Below, one piece after another: positions 1-12,862 of a stretch of 64,000 bases of DNA (position 1 is the stretch's first letter; each line of letters begins with the position of its first letter). Where the stretch lies: positions 558,001 to 622,000 of the forward strand of contig NW_008805064.1 in assembly GCF_000004825.1 (NCBI RefSeq). The letters are read 5' to 3'. The DNA is from Heterostelium album PN500 (Eukaryota > Evosea > Eumycetozoa > Acytosteliales > Acytosteliaceae). Made by a program: the position numbers and the translations under genes. The notes under the pieces were generated by a model. That model worked only from the letters and a program-made list of their open reading frames with translations, made no database searches and was not told where the DNA came from.

Positions 1-1595
1 TTGAAGATTGAACAAAATAATAAAAAAACACTCTCTTAATCATTTTTAATTTTACTTTTTTAAATTTATAAATTAAATCAAGCTTACCAGATGGACTATA
101 CGGAATCTATATGTTACTACAAGTGCTAGCATAGAGAATTTAAAAGAATCAAGATTGCCTTAGTGTTGAGTATGAATACTTAAAGACACCAAGATTGGTT
201 GGTCAATGAGTCTCTGAGTTTGGTGGTAAGGTTTGGTCATCAGAAGGGTGCTCTTCATTATGGAACTTTACAAGAAAGTTGGTTTTGTTTTGGATTTGGT
301 ATATAGCTACAACCATATTATTAAGTATATTCTTTTATTTTAATGTATTTGCAGTAATGATCTGACATACTGTATACATTGTTTCCTTTTATTTTGTAAG
401 AGATAATATCAAAAAAAAACAAAAAAAAAAAAACAAAGTTTAGATAAATCTGATACATGATGTACAATAATATGCAAATAACAACAAAGATTGAAACTAT
501 TAATCTTTGACAATTATTAATCAAATTCGTATCTCCAGATGCTATCACAAAAGGAAGATTACTCAGTTGTAAGACCTTTAAGTCTATTTAAGAGTTCACA
601 GGTGCCTACAAAAATATGTCTTTGCCAAATAAATTCAAAATTTTGCAAGAATGATCGATTTTTATTTTTGTGCAAATAATCTCTTAGTTAGAACAAATAA
701 GTCGATATTTATTAGTTTTAATAAGAAAATATATATATTAATTTATATAAAGAGGATTTAGGACTCTTTGAGGTTACATTGTGTTATGGAAGAATGGATA
801 TTTGTAAATTGAGAAAATTATCTAGATGATCAACTTTTTTGTTTTTGTTTTCAAAAACACTTGCCATTCACAAAGAACATTCTAGATAATCAAATCAATT
901 AGAATTAATGAATTCTGTGTAGATTTAATCAGACATAACCACAACCCAATAAAGAAATCATTAGCTGTTTTACATTATTTTATTATTATTTTAACTATTG
1001 ATGCTAGCAACAGTTAACAAGATATTTAATTCTTATTTTTTTTTTTAATTTTGTTTTTTTTTAATCAACATTTTTTTTTATTTTATTTTTTTGCAATTTG
1101 GGTTGAAAAATAAAGTTTTGACAACGAGGTTTCAAATTTTGACAACGAGTAATTTATTTGTTTGTTTGTTTTTTCATATCTCTTAGTATTCACACCTATA
1201 TCACCAATAGTATAGTTTTAGTTTTGCTATTGACACCTCTCAAACAACAACAGCCCATTACTCTTACTTTCAAACTTATTATCAATACATTAGAATAATA
1301 AGAAGCTGCATCACCAAACCACCGAATCGAATCAAATCAAACTAACCAACTAGCTAGCACCTAATTACATAGCACTACCCTTTTATTCTTTAGCCTTTCA
1401 ATCAAACATTCACAATATTATTTAAATTTTATTTAATTTTATTTAATTTTTTTGTTATTTTTAATTTTTAATTTTTTTTTTCCAAAATTATAAATAACGT
1501 ATTCCTTCCTTCATTCATTCATTTAGTTTTGTTATAGTTTTGTTAGTTTTATAATAATAGCTTGTAGCAAGTAACAATTAAATAATAAAAACATC
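1..1595. other. Intergenic, no gene seen
   Basis: No long or multi-exon coding pattern is visible on either strand. The stretch is AT-rich with T runs around 1038-1095 and 1440-1490. A short direct repeat (GACAACGAG) lies near 1121-1150. The last 100 bases before 1596 are the probable 5' leader of the aminopeptidase gene. The first few hundred bases could be the untranslated end of a gene outside the window, but nothing proves it. Confidence 0.5.
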
Positions 1596-3024
1596 ATGTC
1601 AACAGAGGCAGAGACACCAGCAACAACTTCAATCGAAGAGGTATGTCTTACACCAAATTGTGGAAAGAAGGCATCGCTTCACTGTCCAGTCTGTGAGAAA
1701 CTTAATCTACCAGTGGCAAATTTCTGTTCTCAAGAGTGTTTCAAATCATATTGGCCAATTCACAAGATCAAGCATTGTATGTTTAGTTTATTATTGTTAA
1801 CATGAATACTCATGGAATACCGAATTGATATTTATTGACAATTCATTCATTCATTCACTTATTCCTATAATCATAAAGTGACAAAGGAAGAAAGACAAAC
1901 ATCCAATGATGCATTCAAGAGAATTAAATTCACAGGTAAACTGAGACCATCCAAAGTAACACCAAGAAGAGCACCGCCCTCTGGAGTAACTCTACCAGAC
2001 TATGCACTCGATGGTATGTAAGAATCTCTTAATATTTTAATCAAATTAAATATAGTTTTTTTAGTTAGCAGTTTTTTTGACTGACATTTTTTGTTATTGG
2101 TAACTGTAGGATTTCCACATAGTGAAAGAGCAGCAGACAAGAGAAAGATGCCAATTCCAATTCACACTAAAGAGGAGATTGAGATTATGAGAGAGTTGTC
2201 AATCAAGGGTAGAGAGGTACTCGATATTGCAGGTAGAGCAGCAAAAGTTGGTGTCACCACAGAGGAGATCGATATAATTGTACACAATGCGTGTGCCGAG
2301 CGTGGATGTTATCCATCGCCACTCAACTACCTCGGATTCCCAAAGGCTTGTTGCACATCGATCAACGAAGTCATTTGCCACGGTATTCCAGATTTGAGAC
2401 CACTCGAAGACGGTGACATTGTCAATATCGATGTTTCACTCTACTGGAAGGGTTTCCATTGCGATTTGAACGAAACCTACTTGGTCGGAAACGTCAATGA
2501 AAGCGGAAAGAAATTGGTTCGTGTCACCTGGGAGTGTCTCGAAAAGGCCATGGCCATCATCAAACCCGGTGTAATGTATCGTGAGCTTGGTGACATCATC
2601 CAGAAACACGCTCATGCCAACGGATTCTCTGTTGTCAAAAACTATTGTGGTCATGGTGTTGGTAAATTATTCCATGGTCCACCAACTATTCCTCATTATG
2701 CAAGTATGTAATATTATTTTGTTCATGAAATTATCATCATTATTTTATATTTAATTTAACAATTAACATTTTTTTTTTTTATTAATCAATCAATTAATAG
2801 GAAATAAAGCAGTTGGTGCAATGAAAGCTGGACATATCTTTACAATTGAACCTATGATCAATGAAGGTACTTGGGAAGATGAGTTGTGGCCAGATGAATG
2901 GACTGCCGTCACTGCCGATGGTAAGAGATCAGCTCAATTCGAACATACAATCTTGGTAACAGATACAGGTTATGAAGTACTGAGCGCAAGAAGAGATGGT
3001 TCAAAATATGATTTTCTCGAATAA
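1596..3024 (+). CDS. metap1: Methionine aminopeptidase 1 (4 exons)
   Basis: Removes the initiator methionine from new cytosolic proteins. Exons 1596-1776, 1879-2013, 2110-2703 and 2801-3024 join in frame to 377 residues, close to the usual length of type 1 enzymes (about 385). The N-terminus holds the zinc-finger region typical of eukaryotic MetAP1 (C17, C22, C30, C33, C44, C48, H56, H60), which in the family contacts the ribosome. The pita-bread catalytic domain carries all five metal ligands: D213, D224, H287, E320 and E351. The conserved histidines H196 (in NEVICHGIP) and H294 are also present. Introns are 96-102 bp with GTATGT donors. The start is the first ATG, directly upstream of the finger. 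Nothing is missing, so this should be an active housekeeping gene. Confidence 0.96.
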
Positions 3025-5108
3025 ATAATAAACATAACGTGTATTATTATTATTGGAGATTATTACTAAAAAAGATGAGAAAAATATCAGATTTTATTAA
3101 TTTATTAACAAAGTTTTTCGGGTTATTAAAAAAGTAAATCTTATCTTTATCTCCAAAAAAGAAGTTGAGATTTTAGAAAAATGTTACATAGTTTTTTTTT
3201 TTTTTAGTGAAATTTCAAAATCGGTTATTATATTTTTATCATTGAGTTTTAATAGGGGTTCTAATACAACCATCGACATAGTGGTTGATTTTCGGACAAA
3301 GATTCCAAAGTCCTATCTAGATTAAAACGAATCACCAACCATTGATATTTTAGAATCTTCGATTATCGTTTCATTTTGGAACATAATAAAACAAGACTTT
3401 TCTTGATAATAAACTTTTCAAGAAAGATTATCATTGGTTTGTGTCTATGGAACAAAAAAAAAAACCTCACATATCATAAAAATGGAAAATATCAAAAGAA
3501 TTTATCCCTAAGTCATGAATCAATCTAAATGGTAAACTATATTTAGATCTTTCAAATTCATTGGAGAACTTGAAAAAAACATCATTTGTATTTGGAGTCC
3601 AATTTTTTGGGATTTTATCATCATAATTATGTCAAAACCAAAAAACCAAAAAATAAAAAATAAAATTGATTGGTCAATGTTTTTATTATAAACATGATCC
3701 ATGTTGTTTGTGAAAAAACTAATGTTTCCATATTAAATACAAAATCTTGATGGGTTACATGGTATTGATGACTCTTCAATATTAACAAACTCTATGCCAT
3801 TTAGTCAATAGTGTCAATGAAAAAAGGAAATTTGTTATAAATAAATTGAATTGACCACTTCTTTCTAAGATATCACCTTATAATAATAGATTCAACTAAC
3901 CAACCAACACCACAAACATATCACAGTGCTAGAAAATTTCAGTAGCCAGTGAAATTTTTTAATTTTTTTGTTCTTTTGTTCTATCATCAAGTGGTGGTGG
4001 TGAAAAAGAAACAACACAATTTCTCAAATCTCTCTTTAACAATATACACAATATTTAATAGGTGGTTTCTCAATGACAACCACTCTAGATTGGAATGATC
4101 TTTTCAATTGAACAGAACCTAAAAACAAAATAACAAAACAAAATTCCCCAATTTTCACCACGGTTAATTTCTTGCTTGTATAGTGGTCTTGCTACTACTA
4201 TTTTTGTAGGAAATCAAATTAGAGTATGTGTTAAAAGAAAAAGGAGTGACTTGAAAGGAGTGGATATATTCAAGAGGGAATTTATTGTAAAAATTTAAAT
4301 TATTGAATATTGAGTGAAAATAAAACTATTTATATTGCAAGATATGTAGTCAATAAAGAATATCATTTAATAATTCACAAATATATTTAAATATATACAA
4401 ATTTAATAATCATTATCTTTAAATACAAAACAATATTATCTTTTATTTGTAATACTTATTTTACTTTTTACATTTTTTATAAAAATCCGAATTCCATAAT
4501 TAACTTTCTCATATTATCTATCTATTATATATGCTTTTATTCATTCTTATTTAATATATTATTTTTCCGTATCTAAAGTGTTGAACTAATCAAGATTGAA
4601 AATCTACATTAAATCGTTAATTAAAAATTCTTTCATATTACATTGTAAATTTATTTCTCACAAATTGAATTTAATTTTTTTTTTGTTTATATCGACATCA
4701 TCAAATTGTTTTTTACACACAGTTGATTATTTCGTCATAGTGTTGTTTCATTTTATGTGTAAATAAAAACCCACTACCACACATTCATCAACACACACAT
4801 TGCCATTTTTCAAGCTTAAACAACAAGTCCAATTTAAAATCAATAAATTCGCTATCATTGTTTTCATTTAAATAACCCTCATTATTTATTCAATTTTACA
4901 AAAATAGAAGGTATTTCCCTTTTAGTTAAATTATACACACATCATATTTATTGATTTTTAACCATATCTTCAAAAAAAAAACATTGTATAAAACAAATAT
5001 CAGAGTACAATTTTACTCTTTTGATTAAATAATTTTCTATACATCTATTGATTAAATAATATTTACAATAGTAATAATAATAATAATAAAAATAAAATAA
5101 ATTATAAA
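3025..5108. other. Intergenic, 2.1 kb, no gene seen
   Basis: It lies between two plus-strand genes. It is AT-rich with short unique stretches. No coding frame, tRNA or clear repeat could be supported. A stretch of ATA/ATT repeats directly precedes the ATG at 5109. Confidence 0.5.
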
Positions 5109-7067
5109 ATGGAATATATAAATCCATTCACTCAAAATATAATTCTAAAATTATTGATTCAATATAATAGTCTTGATATTGAACCAATAGCAGATTCCAA
5201 TTGTAAAAAAATAAATTTATTGGATGACCCAGTTTTCAATGAGGAGCCAGCTTCGATCGATGGAATTCCATGTTTAGATAAGAGAAATGATGATCTCCTA
5301 CCATTTTTATCTTTTAGAAAAAAATTACTCTCTTTGTCATTGGTTTGTTGGAGATGGTTCAATTATGTCTCCAAACAAATTACACATCTCTCAGTCAAGT
5401 TGGTCGGTGACAATCTGCTCTCTTTTTCCGGTCCAATCGTAAATAACAAAAGGCAGTGGAGTGTTCCATTTAGACTTCAAACTTTAGAATCTAAATACTC
5501 TCTATATCAATCAAAGAATATTATTACTTTGACAGTTTTACTCGATAGTTCATGCCAGAGACTGATGACCTGCAATGAAATCGCCAAAATCACTCTGAAT
5601 TCCAACCTTCCAACCAAATTGAAACAAATGATTCCAACTCTACGAAGAAAGAAGGCCATCGAAATACTTAATTTTTCCATTCACAACCTCTATACCAAGC
5701 TTGCCAGTCATCAACTTTCATTTGTAAATCTTATTTTCAAGAGATGCTACCAACAGCTCGGTCAAAAGATAGTCCGTTTAATGAATAATATCAAAGTACA
5801 TCAAACAATTGTTCAAGATCTGCATCAACCCACCCTTGAGAATCTTCAAATAGACTTACCGAATGAAGTAGAAATTGTTCCACCAGAAAACCTAGTCTCT
5901 ACTACACTATTATCGAAATTTACTTGTTTTGAAGATGAAACCATTTACTTTAGATATCTGCAATCAATCAATCCCAAAAATCTCCTACTTTCATTTTCCG
6001 ACAAATCAAGTGAAATTGGAAAACATGCTTTATATCAGCAACTATTCACCGTAGAATCATTGGAGCACTTGCTGATTCAGTCCGATTTTGTGGAATTGGC
6101 AGACCTTGTAGTTGGTTTAAATTCATTCAATCTGAAAACACTCAATTGCAATATTCTATATCACCAAATTATTCAAGATTGTAAATTAACTGATAATCGT
6201 CAACCAATATTTAATAATTTCTTCCAACTCCATACACCTGCCGATCCATATCACCAGACCGAAAATACCTGCCAATGGACAAGTACAACTCCAGCCTATC
6301 ATTACACCAATATCCGACAACATGTTGCATCCTTCTGTGATTCCATTGCCAAAAACAAAAGTATCGAAAGTCTCACACTAGGTAACTACTGTTCAAATTT
6401 CTCACATAAGCGTGCATGTTTCTGCCATGACACCGAAGATAATTCCATTCCATCGAAATTAAGAATGCCGCTGTGTCCTCTTCTCAATGAATCATTTGCC
6501 AATGCAATCAAGTCAAACAACACCATCAAGAGTTTGACTCTTTCCAATCTGACCGGATTGGTGAATGAAAGTTTCTTTAAAGCTATGGAAGCCAACAAGT
6601 CTATCACATCACTATCTCTTATCGATTCAACTCTCCAGGATAATGCCAACATCACTCAACTTGTTAAGCTTTTGGAAGTCAACAAAACATTGAAATATAT
6701 CTCAATTGCCAACAATCCACAGATCGACACTGGTAAACCTCTCTCTAGAATATTATCACTCAACAACAGTATTGAACAAATCGATATCAGTTTCAACCAA
6801 TTCAAAGATCTATCAACGTTTGTCTCACAAACCAACCACTTTAAACCAGATCCAAAAGTCAAGTCGATCACACTTAAAATCAATGGAAACAATACCAACT
6901 TTAAATCAGAGATCTCCAAACTAACACCTTCTCATGTATCGGTGGATTTCTCAGTCAACCAAAAAATTATCAACAACCAACAAAATCAACACATCAGCGG
7001 TATCAACTCCATTTTAGATATTGAAAATTTCGATAAAGAATTAAAAAGATTTAATTATTTTAATTAA
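5109..7067 (+). CDS. F-box-like / leucine-rich-repeat protein
   Basis: A single-exon gene of 652 residues. Residues 76-84 (SLSLVCWRW) look like the conserved end of an F-box, where an L-x-x-V-C-x-x-W-F pattern is common. This region follows a divergent 75-residue N-terminus. From about residue 465 to 565 there are leucine-rich repeats of the ribonuclease-inhibitor style, with units such as NNTIKSLTLSNLTGL and NNSIEQIDISFNQF spaced about 28 residues apart. F-box/LRR proteins usually bind a ubiquitin-ligase scaffold and select substrates through the repeats; that role here is inference. Dictyostelids carry many such lineage-specific proteins. The middle part (100-460) is not recognisable. The start is the first in-frame ATG after a TAA-rich leader. 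Confidence 0.8.
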   Translation: MEYINPFTQNIILKLLIQYNSLDIEPIADSNCKKINLLDDPVFNEEPASIDGIPCLDKRNDDLLPFLSFRKKLLSLSLVCWRWFNYVSKQITHLSVKLVGDNLLSFSGPIVNNKRQWSVPFRLQTLESKYSLYQSKNIITLTVLLDSSCQRLMTCNEIAKITLNSNLPTKLKQMIPTLRRKKAIEILNFSIHNLYTKLASHQLSFVNLIFKRCYQQLGQKIVRLMNNIKVHQTIVQDLHQPTLENLQIDLPNEVEIVPPENLVSTTLLSKFTCFEDETIYFRYLQSINPKNLLLSFSDKSSEIGKHALYQQLFTVESLEHLLIQSDFVELADLVVGLNSFNLKTLNCNILYHQIIQDCKLTDNRQPIFNNFFQLHTPADPYHQTENTCQWTSTTPAYHYTNIRQHVASFCDSIAKNKSIESLTLGNYCSNFSHKRACFCHDTEDNSIPSKLRMPLCPLLNESFANAIKSNNTIKSLTLSNLTGLVNESFFKAMEANKSITSLSLIDSTLQDNANITQLVKLLEVNKTLKYISIANNPQIDTGKPLSRILSLNNSIEQIDISFNQFKDLSTFVSQTNHFKPDPKVKSITLKINGNNTNFKSEISKLTPSHVSVDFSVNQKIINNQQNQHISGINSILDIENFDKELKRFNYFN

Positions 7068-8747
7068 AAATAACTATAATAAAAAAATAAACTATTTATT
7101 TTTTATATAAAATTTAAAATAATTAAATCAAATCTTTAAATATTTTCATTTTTATTTCTATTTTATAAAAAATCAAGCTATGACCAATCAATTTTTGTCG
7201 CTGGTATTGGTGGTTTTATGGTTTTTTTTTATTTACCTCCTAATATGTTTTTTCCTTTTTTTTCCTTTTTTTTCCTTTTTTTTTTTTTTTGTTTTTTTTT
7301 TTTTAGTTTTTTTGTTGGTTCATTGATGAAACCAACAACCATTTGGAAAATCAAATTTTTTGGTTTATTACCTATCAAAACAAATTTAATTGACTTCCAA
7401 CCAATAACATAGAATTAATTTATTAATAACAAATTTCTATAATAATACATAAATATATATTTCGAATATTGTAATACCATAGCTTGGTTTTGTTTTTTTT
7501 TCATACATTAAAATAAACTCAAGCAAATAAATTCTTAAGTTCAATATTAGTAAAAGATTGGTTGTCAGTGCCAAAGATACTGGAATAAAGGTAATTAATC
7601 ATATATTTAAGTACGATTACGAATTGGTTTAATTTCCTATTCAATCAATCACATTAAAATGTACAAAGAGGCAATAATATTGTGTTTCAAAAATGAAAAC
7701 TCCAACCAAAAATCGATAAATAATCATCTTGCAATTTTTCAAACCAAGTATAGATAATAAATTTCAAACTATTCATTCAGTAACAATCAACAATCTACGG
7801 GTAAAAGGATTTTTAAAATCTGATGTCATCTATGTTGTTTATGTATCAAAGAGTTGGAGATTGCGTTAACTCTTCTATCATTCACCAATTTCAAAATTAC
7901 TGATTAATTATAAGAATTCATTTTTGCCAATCAATCATCAATTCCAATTCAACCATCAAATTACCAATGGTCATCTATATGTCTGTATAAATATCGAATA
8001 CAATGATAACTTTCTAATTATAATTATCATTTAAATTTAAAGTGTGTTTGTGTTAATGATTGAAAATAATCGTCCACCAACAGTCATATAATTATATAGC
8101 TACCTACCGATCAAAGAAAAAATAAAACACACACACACACCAAATTTCAATCTACTATCTAACTTGAAATGATAAATCCGCATCTTCTATTCATTAAACG
8201 TTTCTCTTTGGAAATATTATACGGATATCCGCATTTCTGAATTAAAATCAAAACAATGTCCAATCAAATCCTCTAATAATTCAATCCGTAAACTATTTGA
8301 ATGTGTTATTACATTTTTATTTATTACTACCACTATCAATCGAATAGATTCCACATTAAACACAATATATATCATTAATCATATTACTGCTATAATTAAA
8401 AAAAAAACAAAACAATTTGAGTTGTGAGTTTGTGTGTTATAGTTATTATTAAATGTATTGTAGTGCTAACCATATAGTGTAAATATGAAAAATACCAAAA
8501 GAGGAAATAATATTAATCAATATATATGGTGGTTGTGTTGGTGAACCAATCCATCAAAAAAAAAAACAAAACAAAATGAAATGAAAAAGTGTGTATGTAA
8601 TTATATTATTATTACTTTGATAGTTTGTCAGAGTAGGTGGGGTAGTGGTAGAGGTGGTAGTGGTTGTGTTGTAATAAGGTAAAGGGAAAAAGAAGGATTC
8701 TTATGTAGTAACAAAATACAATACTAGTATGTAGAAGCAACAACCAA

Positions 8748-8785
<38 letters not shown>

Positions 8786-9926
8786 TGAAACCACTAACAT
8801 TTCAGAAGCAACCACTATTAATACAATAGCAATAAACCAACAACCATAACAAAATTAATTCTACATTTGTCCTACCTATATCAAATTATCCAGATAAAAA
8901 AAAGTAGATATTAAATAACATAATTGTTTTTAATTTAATCTTTCTATTGTTCTTTTCTTTTTTTTGTTTTTTTTAATTTCCTATTCAATTTGATTTTTAT
9001 TATTTAAAAGTTCTTAGTTTGTCATTGGTTTCATTTTTATATGTAAATATCAAGTAACTTACTTATTTGTCAAAGGTGACTTAGTATGTATTATAATACA
9101 GTTGTCGTTTTTGTTGTAGTTGTTAAATAGATTTGTATAAAACAAAAAACATAACGAAAAAAATAGTATAAAAAATACAATAGATATAGATAGTCAGATA
9201 GTATACATATAGAGTTGTTTGAACACCACCAAGTTCAACGCTTTAACTTTTCAACACTTTTACACTTCTTAAACACAACCTTATAAGGTACATTCATCGA
9301 TATATAATCTAATAGTTCAATAAGAATAATGATTAGTATCAAGTAGTTGAATGCGAAAAAAAAAAAAAAAACAAAATAAAACGATAACAAATTTCCAAAA
9401 CAATAACAATGCAATTTTTTCCAAAGAACTTCAAACCAACCATCATTAATTCATTTTTGAAAAAAATTTTAATGTTTGTCTGTTCAAGTAATCATTTTTT
9501 TTATTAAAATTCATATGACTTTTGTCATTTTTCAGCGATTTATCAACATCATTTCTAACCTTTTTTAAAATACAAAATTTTCATGAAAATTATAATATGA
9601 GTAGATACAATAGTCGTTGATTTCTAGAAATTGCAAAACAAAGTTTTAGTAAAAGTCTTACTTTTCATTTTGGATTTGGAAAAACAAAAATTTTTAAAAA
9701 AACAACAATTAGATATTTTTAGAACTTGGTTTTAATTAGCGTTTAATTTCAAAAAGACACAACCCAAATTCAGTAATACAACTATAACCAACATCATACT
9801 TTGACTTTGAAGTCTAATATATCTCAAAATACCATCAACACACACACACACACACAACCAAACAACCAAACAACCAAACAACAAACAACACACACATACA
9901 CAAACAATTGTTATATTATAATAATA
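7068..9926. other. Intergenic, 2.9 kb, low complexity
   Basis: The longest gene-free stretch outside the accessory region. It holds T runs (7225-7315), an (AC)n run near 8130 and another at about 9838-9857, and a (CAA)n run at 8751-8784. Open frames here come only from these simple repeats. The distal part is probably the promoter and leader of the NF-YB gene. I see no RNA gene. Confidence 0.5.
8751..8784 (+). repeat. (CAA)n microsatellite
   Basis: About eleven tandem CAA units in non-coding DNA. Triplet CAA/AAC runs are common in dictyostelid genomes, both inside and outside genes. Confidence 0.9.
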
Positions 9927-10401
9927 ATGAGTAATCTAGAGGAATCAACAGAAGATGGTGGAGGACAAGTAGAGAATGATTCTAGAGAACAAGATAAATA
10001 TCTGCCGATTGCCAATATCATTAGAATTATGAAGAAAGCACTTCCAAACAATGCAAAGGTGGCGCGCGATGCCAAGGACACCGTGCAAGACTGTGTCTCT
10101 GAGTTTATCTCGTTCATCACCTCCGAAGCAAGCGAGAAGTGTCAGCAGGAGAAGCGAAAGACCATCAACGGTGAGGACATCATCGCCGCCATGAATGTAC
10201 TCGGCTTTGAGAACTACATCGAACCGCTCAAGGTTTACTTGGCCAAGTATCGCGAGAACGAGAAGCGAGAAACGCTCTCTGCAAAGAAGTCGCCAAAGAA
10301 ACAACAGGCCGACTCTGTATCGATGTCACCACCATCGTCGCCAACACTCAGCAGCAACAATTCAACGACAACCACATCAACTACTACACAACAATATCAA
10401 C

Positions 10402-10432
<31 letters not shown>

Positions 10433-11034
10433 ACAACAGGTAATGCACCAAGCACAACTTCCACATCCTCTTCAACAACAACAACAACAAGTACATCATC
10501 AACATCAACAACATCAACAAGTACTTCACCAGCAACAACAACAACAACAACAGCAAGCACATCATCAACAACAATTGGATCTATCATCAGGTTCAACGAC
10601 TACTTCTCAAACAATTAATAACAATATGTATTTAAACCAAGTACCAGATTCACTTGACAATGGATTTGTAAGTATATTAATACTTATTTACTTTATATTA
10701 TAAAGGTGTAGTAAGACTAACAATATCTAAATTATATTAGAATCAATACTATTATAGTAAACAGTAATGAATATAAACATATCTTTAAAGTAGTAATAAC
10801 AATAATATAATATAACAACAAAAGATATTGAAAAGATAGAGAATAGAATTGATATAGTAACAAAACAAAAAAACAATAATGATCATAGATTATAGTAATT
10901 ATCTATAACAATGATTTAAATAATCTATTCCTCTCTTTTTTTTTCTTTCCTTTCATTCCTTTTTGATATTCTAGTAGAATTTACAACATATATATAATGT
11001 AAATGAAGTAGTAGTATTATTACCTCACATATAA
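9927..11034 (+). CDS. nfyb: NF-YB / HAP3 CCAAT-binding factor subunit
   Basis: The histone-fold subunit that pairs with NF-YC and NF-YA to bind CCAAT boxes. Residues 23-110 match the NF-YB core almost throughout: [16 protein letters not shown], then [25 protein letters not shown] and [14 protein letters not shown]. The rest is a Q- and H-rich tail, a common activation-type region. The ATG at 9927 is chosen because sequence upstream translates only as AC-repeat. Frame continues to a stop at 10703, but a GTAAGT donor at 10668 and a strong pyrimidine tract with acceptor at 10972-10977 indicate a 3' intron. The acceptor is TAGTAG: using the first AG ends the protein at once (247 residues), using the second adds 18 residues (265). 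I give the longer model. The fold identity is certain; the C-terminus is not. Confidence 0.92.
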
Positions 11035-11103
11035 CTCATATAACTCATATAAACAATCAAATCACTTCAAACCAAACATATAAAACTCATATAACATAAA
11101 ATC

Positions 11104-11141
<38 letters not shown>

Positions 11142-11465
11142 AACAACATTATTATCCAACAAACTATATTATATATATCAAATATATCTACTTGTAAAAT
11201 AACTTAAAAAAAAAACAAATAAAAAAAAAAAAATATATTTATAGTATTATAAAGTTAATGGTAATAGACTGACTTAATATTTAAGTTGCAAAAGAAAGAT
11301 CATCGAGTTTCTATTGCAAAATTAATTAATATAATCAAATGATTTATTTCTGTTGCCGCTATTGTGAATTTAAATATTTAAATAAATCATTATGAATTTA
11401 ATCTATTGTAGTTTGTCTCAGAAGATTATTAAATAACATTTGATTTATTAATATGATTGGTGAGA
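11035..11465. other. Intergenic, convergent 3' ends
   Basis: It lies between NF-YB (+) and the Dsc3-like gene (-). It contains a (CAA)n run at 11103-11140, an A run near 11220, and otherwise AT-rich sequence without coding signal. Confidence 0.5.
11103..11140 (+). repeat. (CAA)n microsatellite
   Basis: About twelve uninterrupted CAA units, probably in the 3' untranslated region of the NF-YB transcript. Confidence 0.9.
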
Positions 11466-12286
11466 TCACTGTGAAGTAACAGAAGATAAACCAATTAAAA
11501 CATTTAATGATACACCTATGATAATTCCAAACTTTATACTCCGAGCTAAATAATCCTTCGATAGCCAAAACAATGAGATCGGTCCAAAAAAGAATCCAAA
11601 TGCCATTCCAAATATCAATTCTAATGAATCTCTGACAATATTGGTTTGAAGTGACATGAATTCCAATTCTTCTACAGTGTCTTGATTCATTCTAAAGTTT
11701 TCCTAATAAATCAACAGAATCATATATTAGTAATTACTAATGATTATTATATTTCAAAATTTAATTACAAAATATATACCATTTCTAATATAATATCATC
11801 GTTTGTTCTAAAAGAATTGGTTGTTGGATCGTATAAAATATTATTATTTACATTTAAAGAGGTTGGTTGTGATGTTGATATTGATGGTGTTGGAGGTGTT
11901 GCATTGAGTATTGCGTCGTGTGGTAGTTCTGCGATGGTCGGTGACAAGTTAAGAGGTGCCGTTATCGAACATATAATAAAACAACCGTTTGTAAGTTTTG
12001 ATTCCTCAATGCTATTACTATCGATTAACATCTTTCCATTGTAGATCAATCTAATTTTGTGCGCTTTCTTTGCTTTCCTCTCGAGTATCAACGATTTAAG
12101 ATGATCGATCGTATCCTTAGGTGATACATCTACAACAAGTAATGTATCTTCTGCATTCTTTATATTAAGTTTTATATTATTACTATTATTATTACTATTA
12201 CTACTACTACTACTACTACTACTATTTACAGCTATATAGTTTTTATTGCTATTATTATCATCATCTAAATCAATACCTATATTCAT
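11466..12286 (-). CDS. Dsc3-like ubiquitin-fold membrane protein
   Basis: Exons 12286-11780 and 11702-11466 join in phase 0 to 247 residues. After a Ser/Asn-run leader, residues 38-110 form a ubiquitin-like fold (KLNIKN...VSPKDTIDHLKSLI...IRLIYNGKML). The second exon encodes a conserved tail with two predicted membrane helices, about 197-216 (GMAFGFFFGPISLFWL) and 224-242 (KFGIIIGVSLNVLIGL). This pairing, UBL plus a glycine-rich two-helix tail, is that of the DUF2407 family. That family includes Dsc3 of the fungal Golgi/ER Dsc ubiquitin-ligase complex. By analogy it may act in membrane-protein quality control; that role is inference. The start at 12286 is the first true ATG; codons further upstream offer only TTG. 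It shares a 576-bp divergent promoter with the KXD1 gene. Confidence 0.78.
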
Positions 12287-12862
12287 TATTATATAAAATA
12301 TAAACAATTAACTAACTTTTAGTAAAAAAAATTTTTATATTAAAAAAATGCATGCAAAAGAAAAAAAAAGAAAATTAAAAAGAAAAGTTTAAAAAAACAC
12401 ACATAATTATATTTTTCAAACCGATTTATTAAACATAATAATGAAATTTCATACAATTATTTATTATAATTTAATTATGTGTATTTTATTTATTATGAAC
12501 GAATAAATGATTTTTTTTATAATTCATTTATTCAATTTCTTTATTTTTTAATAAAAAAATACTTTGATTTAAGATCAATAAAAGACAAGGTGATTAATAA
12601 CGAAGCACATTATTTAAATCTAAAAATGATAAATCCAGAAAGTAGATTTGAATAATCATAAACATTTTCAAATTTTAATAAGCAAAATAACTGTTATTTG
12701 ATAAATGAGTGCATTAACTTTTATTTTTGTTCTATAACATCAAAGTATAATTATATATGATCATCTTTATTGATTAATTAAAGCATTCTCCAAAAAAATC
12801 TTTAAAATTCTTTTTTTTTTTTTTTTTTTTTAATTATTCATTTTATCACAATTAATAATAAT
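12287..12862. other. Divergent promoter region
   Basis: 576 bp between the start codons of the Dsc3-like gene (-) and KXD1 (+). It is AT-rich with a T22 run at about 12810-12831 shortly before the KXD1 ATG. No other gene is seen. Confidence 0.55.

Noticed and set aside
7218-7412. Phe-rich plus-strand frame
   Set aside because: It is translated poly-T; no protein features.
8612-8815. Minus-strand frame with a Cys run
   Set aside because: It is produced by the (CAA)n microsatellite and has no other features.
9801-9926. Upstream extension of the NF-YB frame
   Set aside because: It translates AC-repeat into His/Thr runs; the conserved protein starts naturally at the ATG at 9927.
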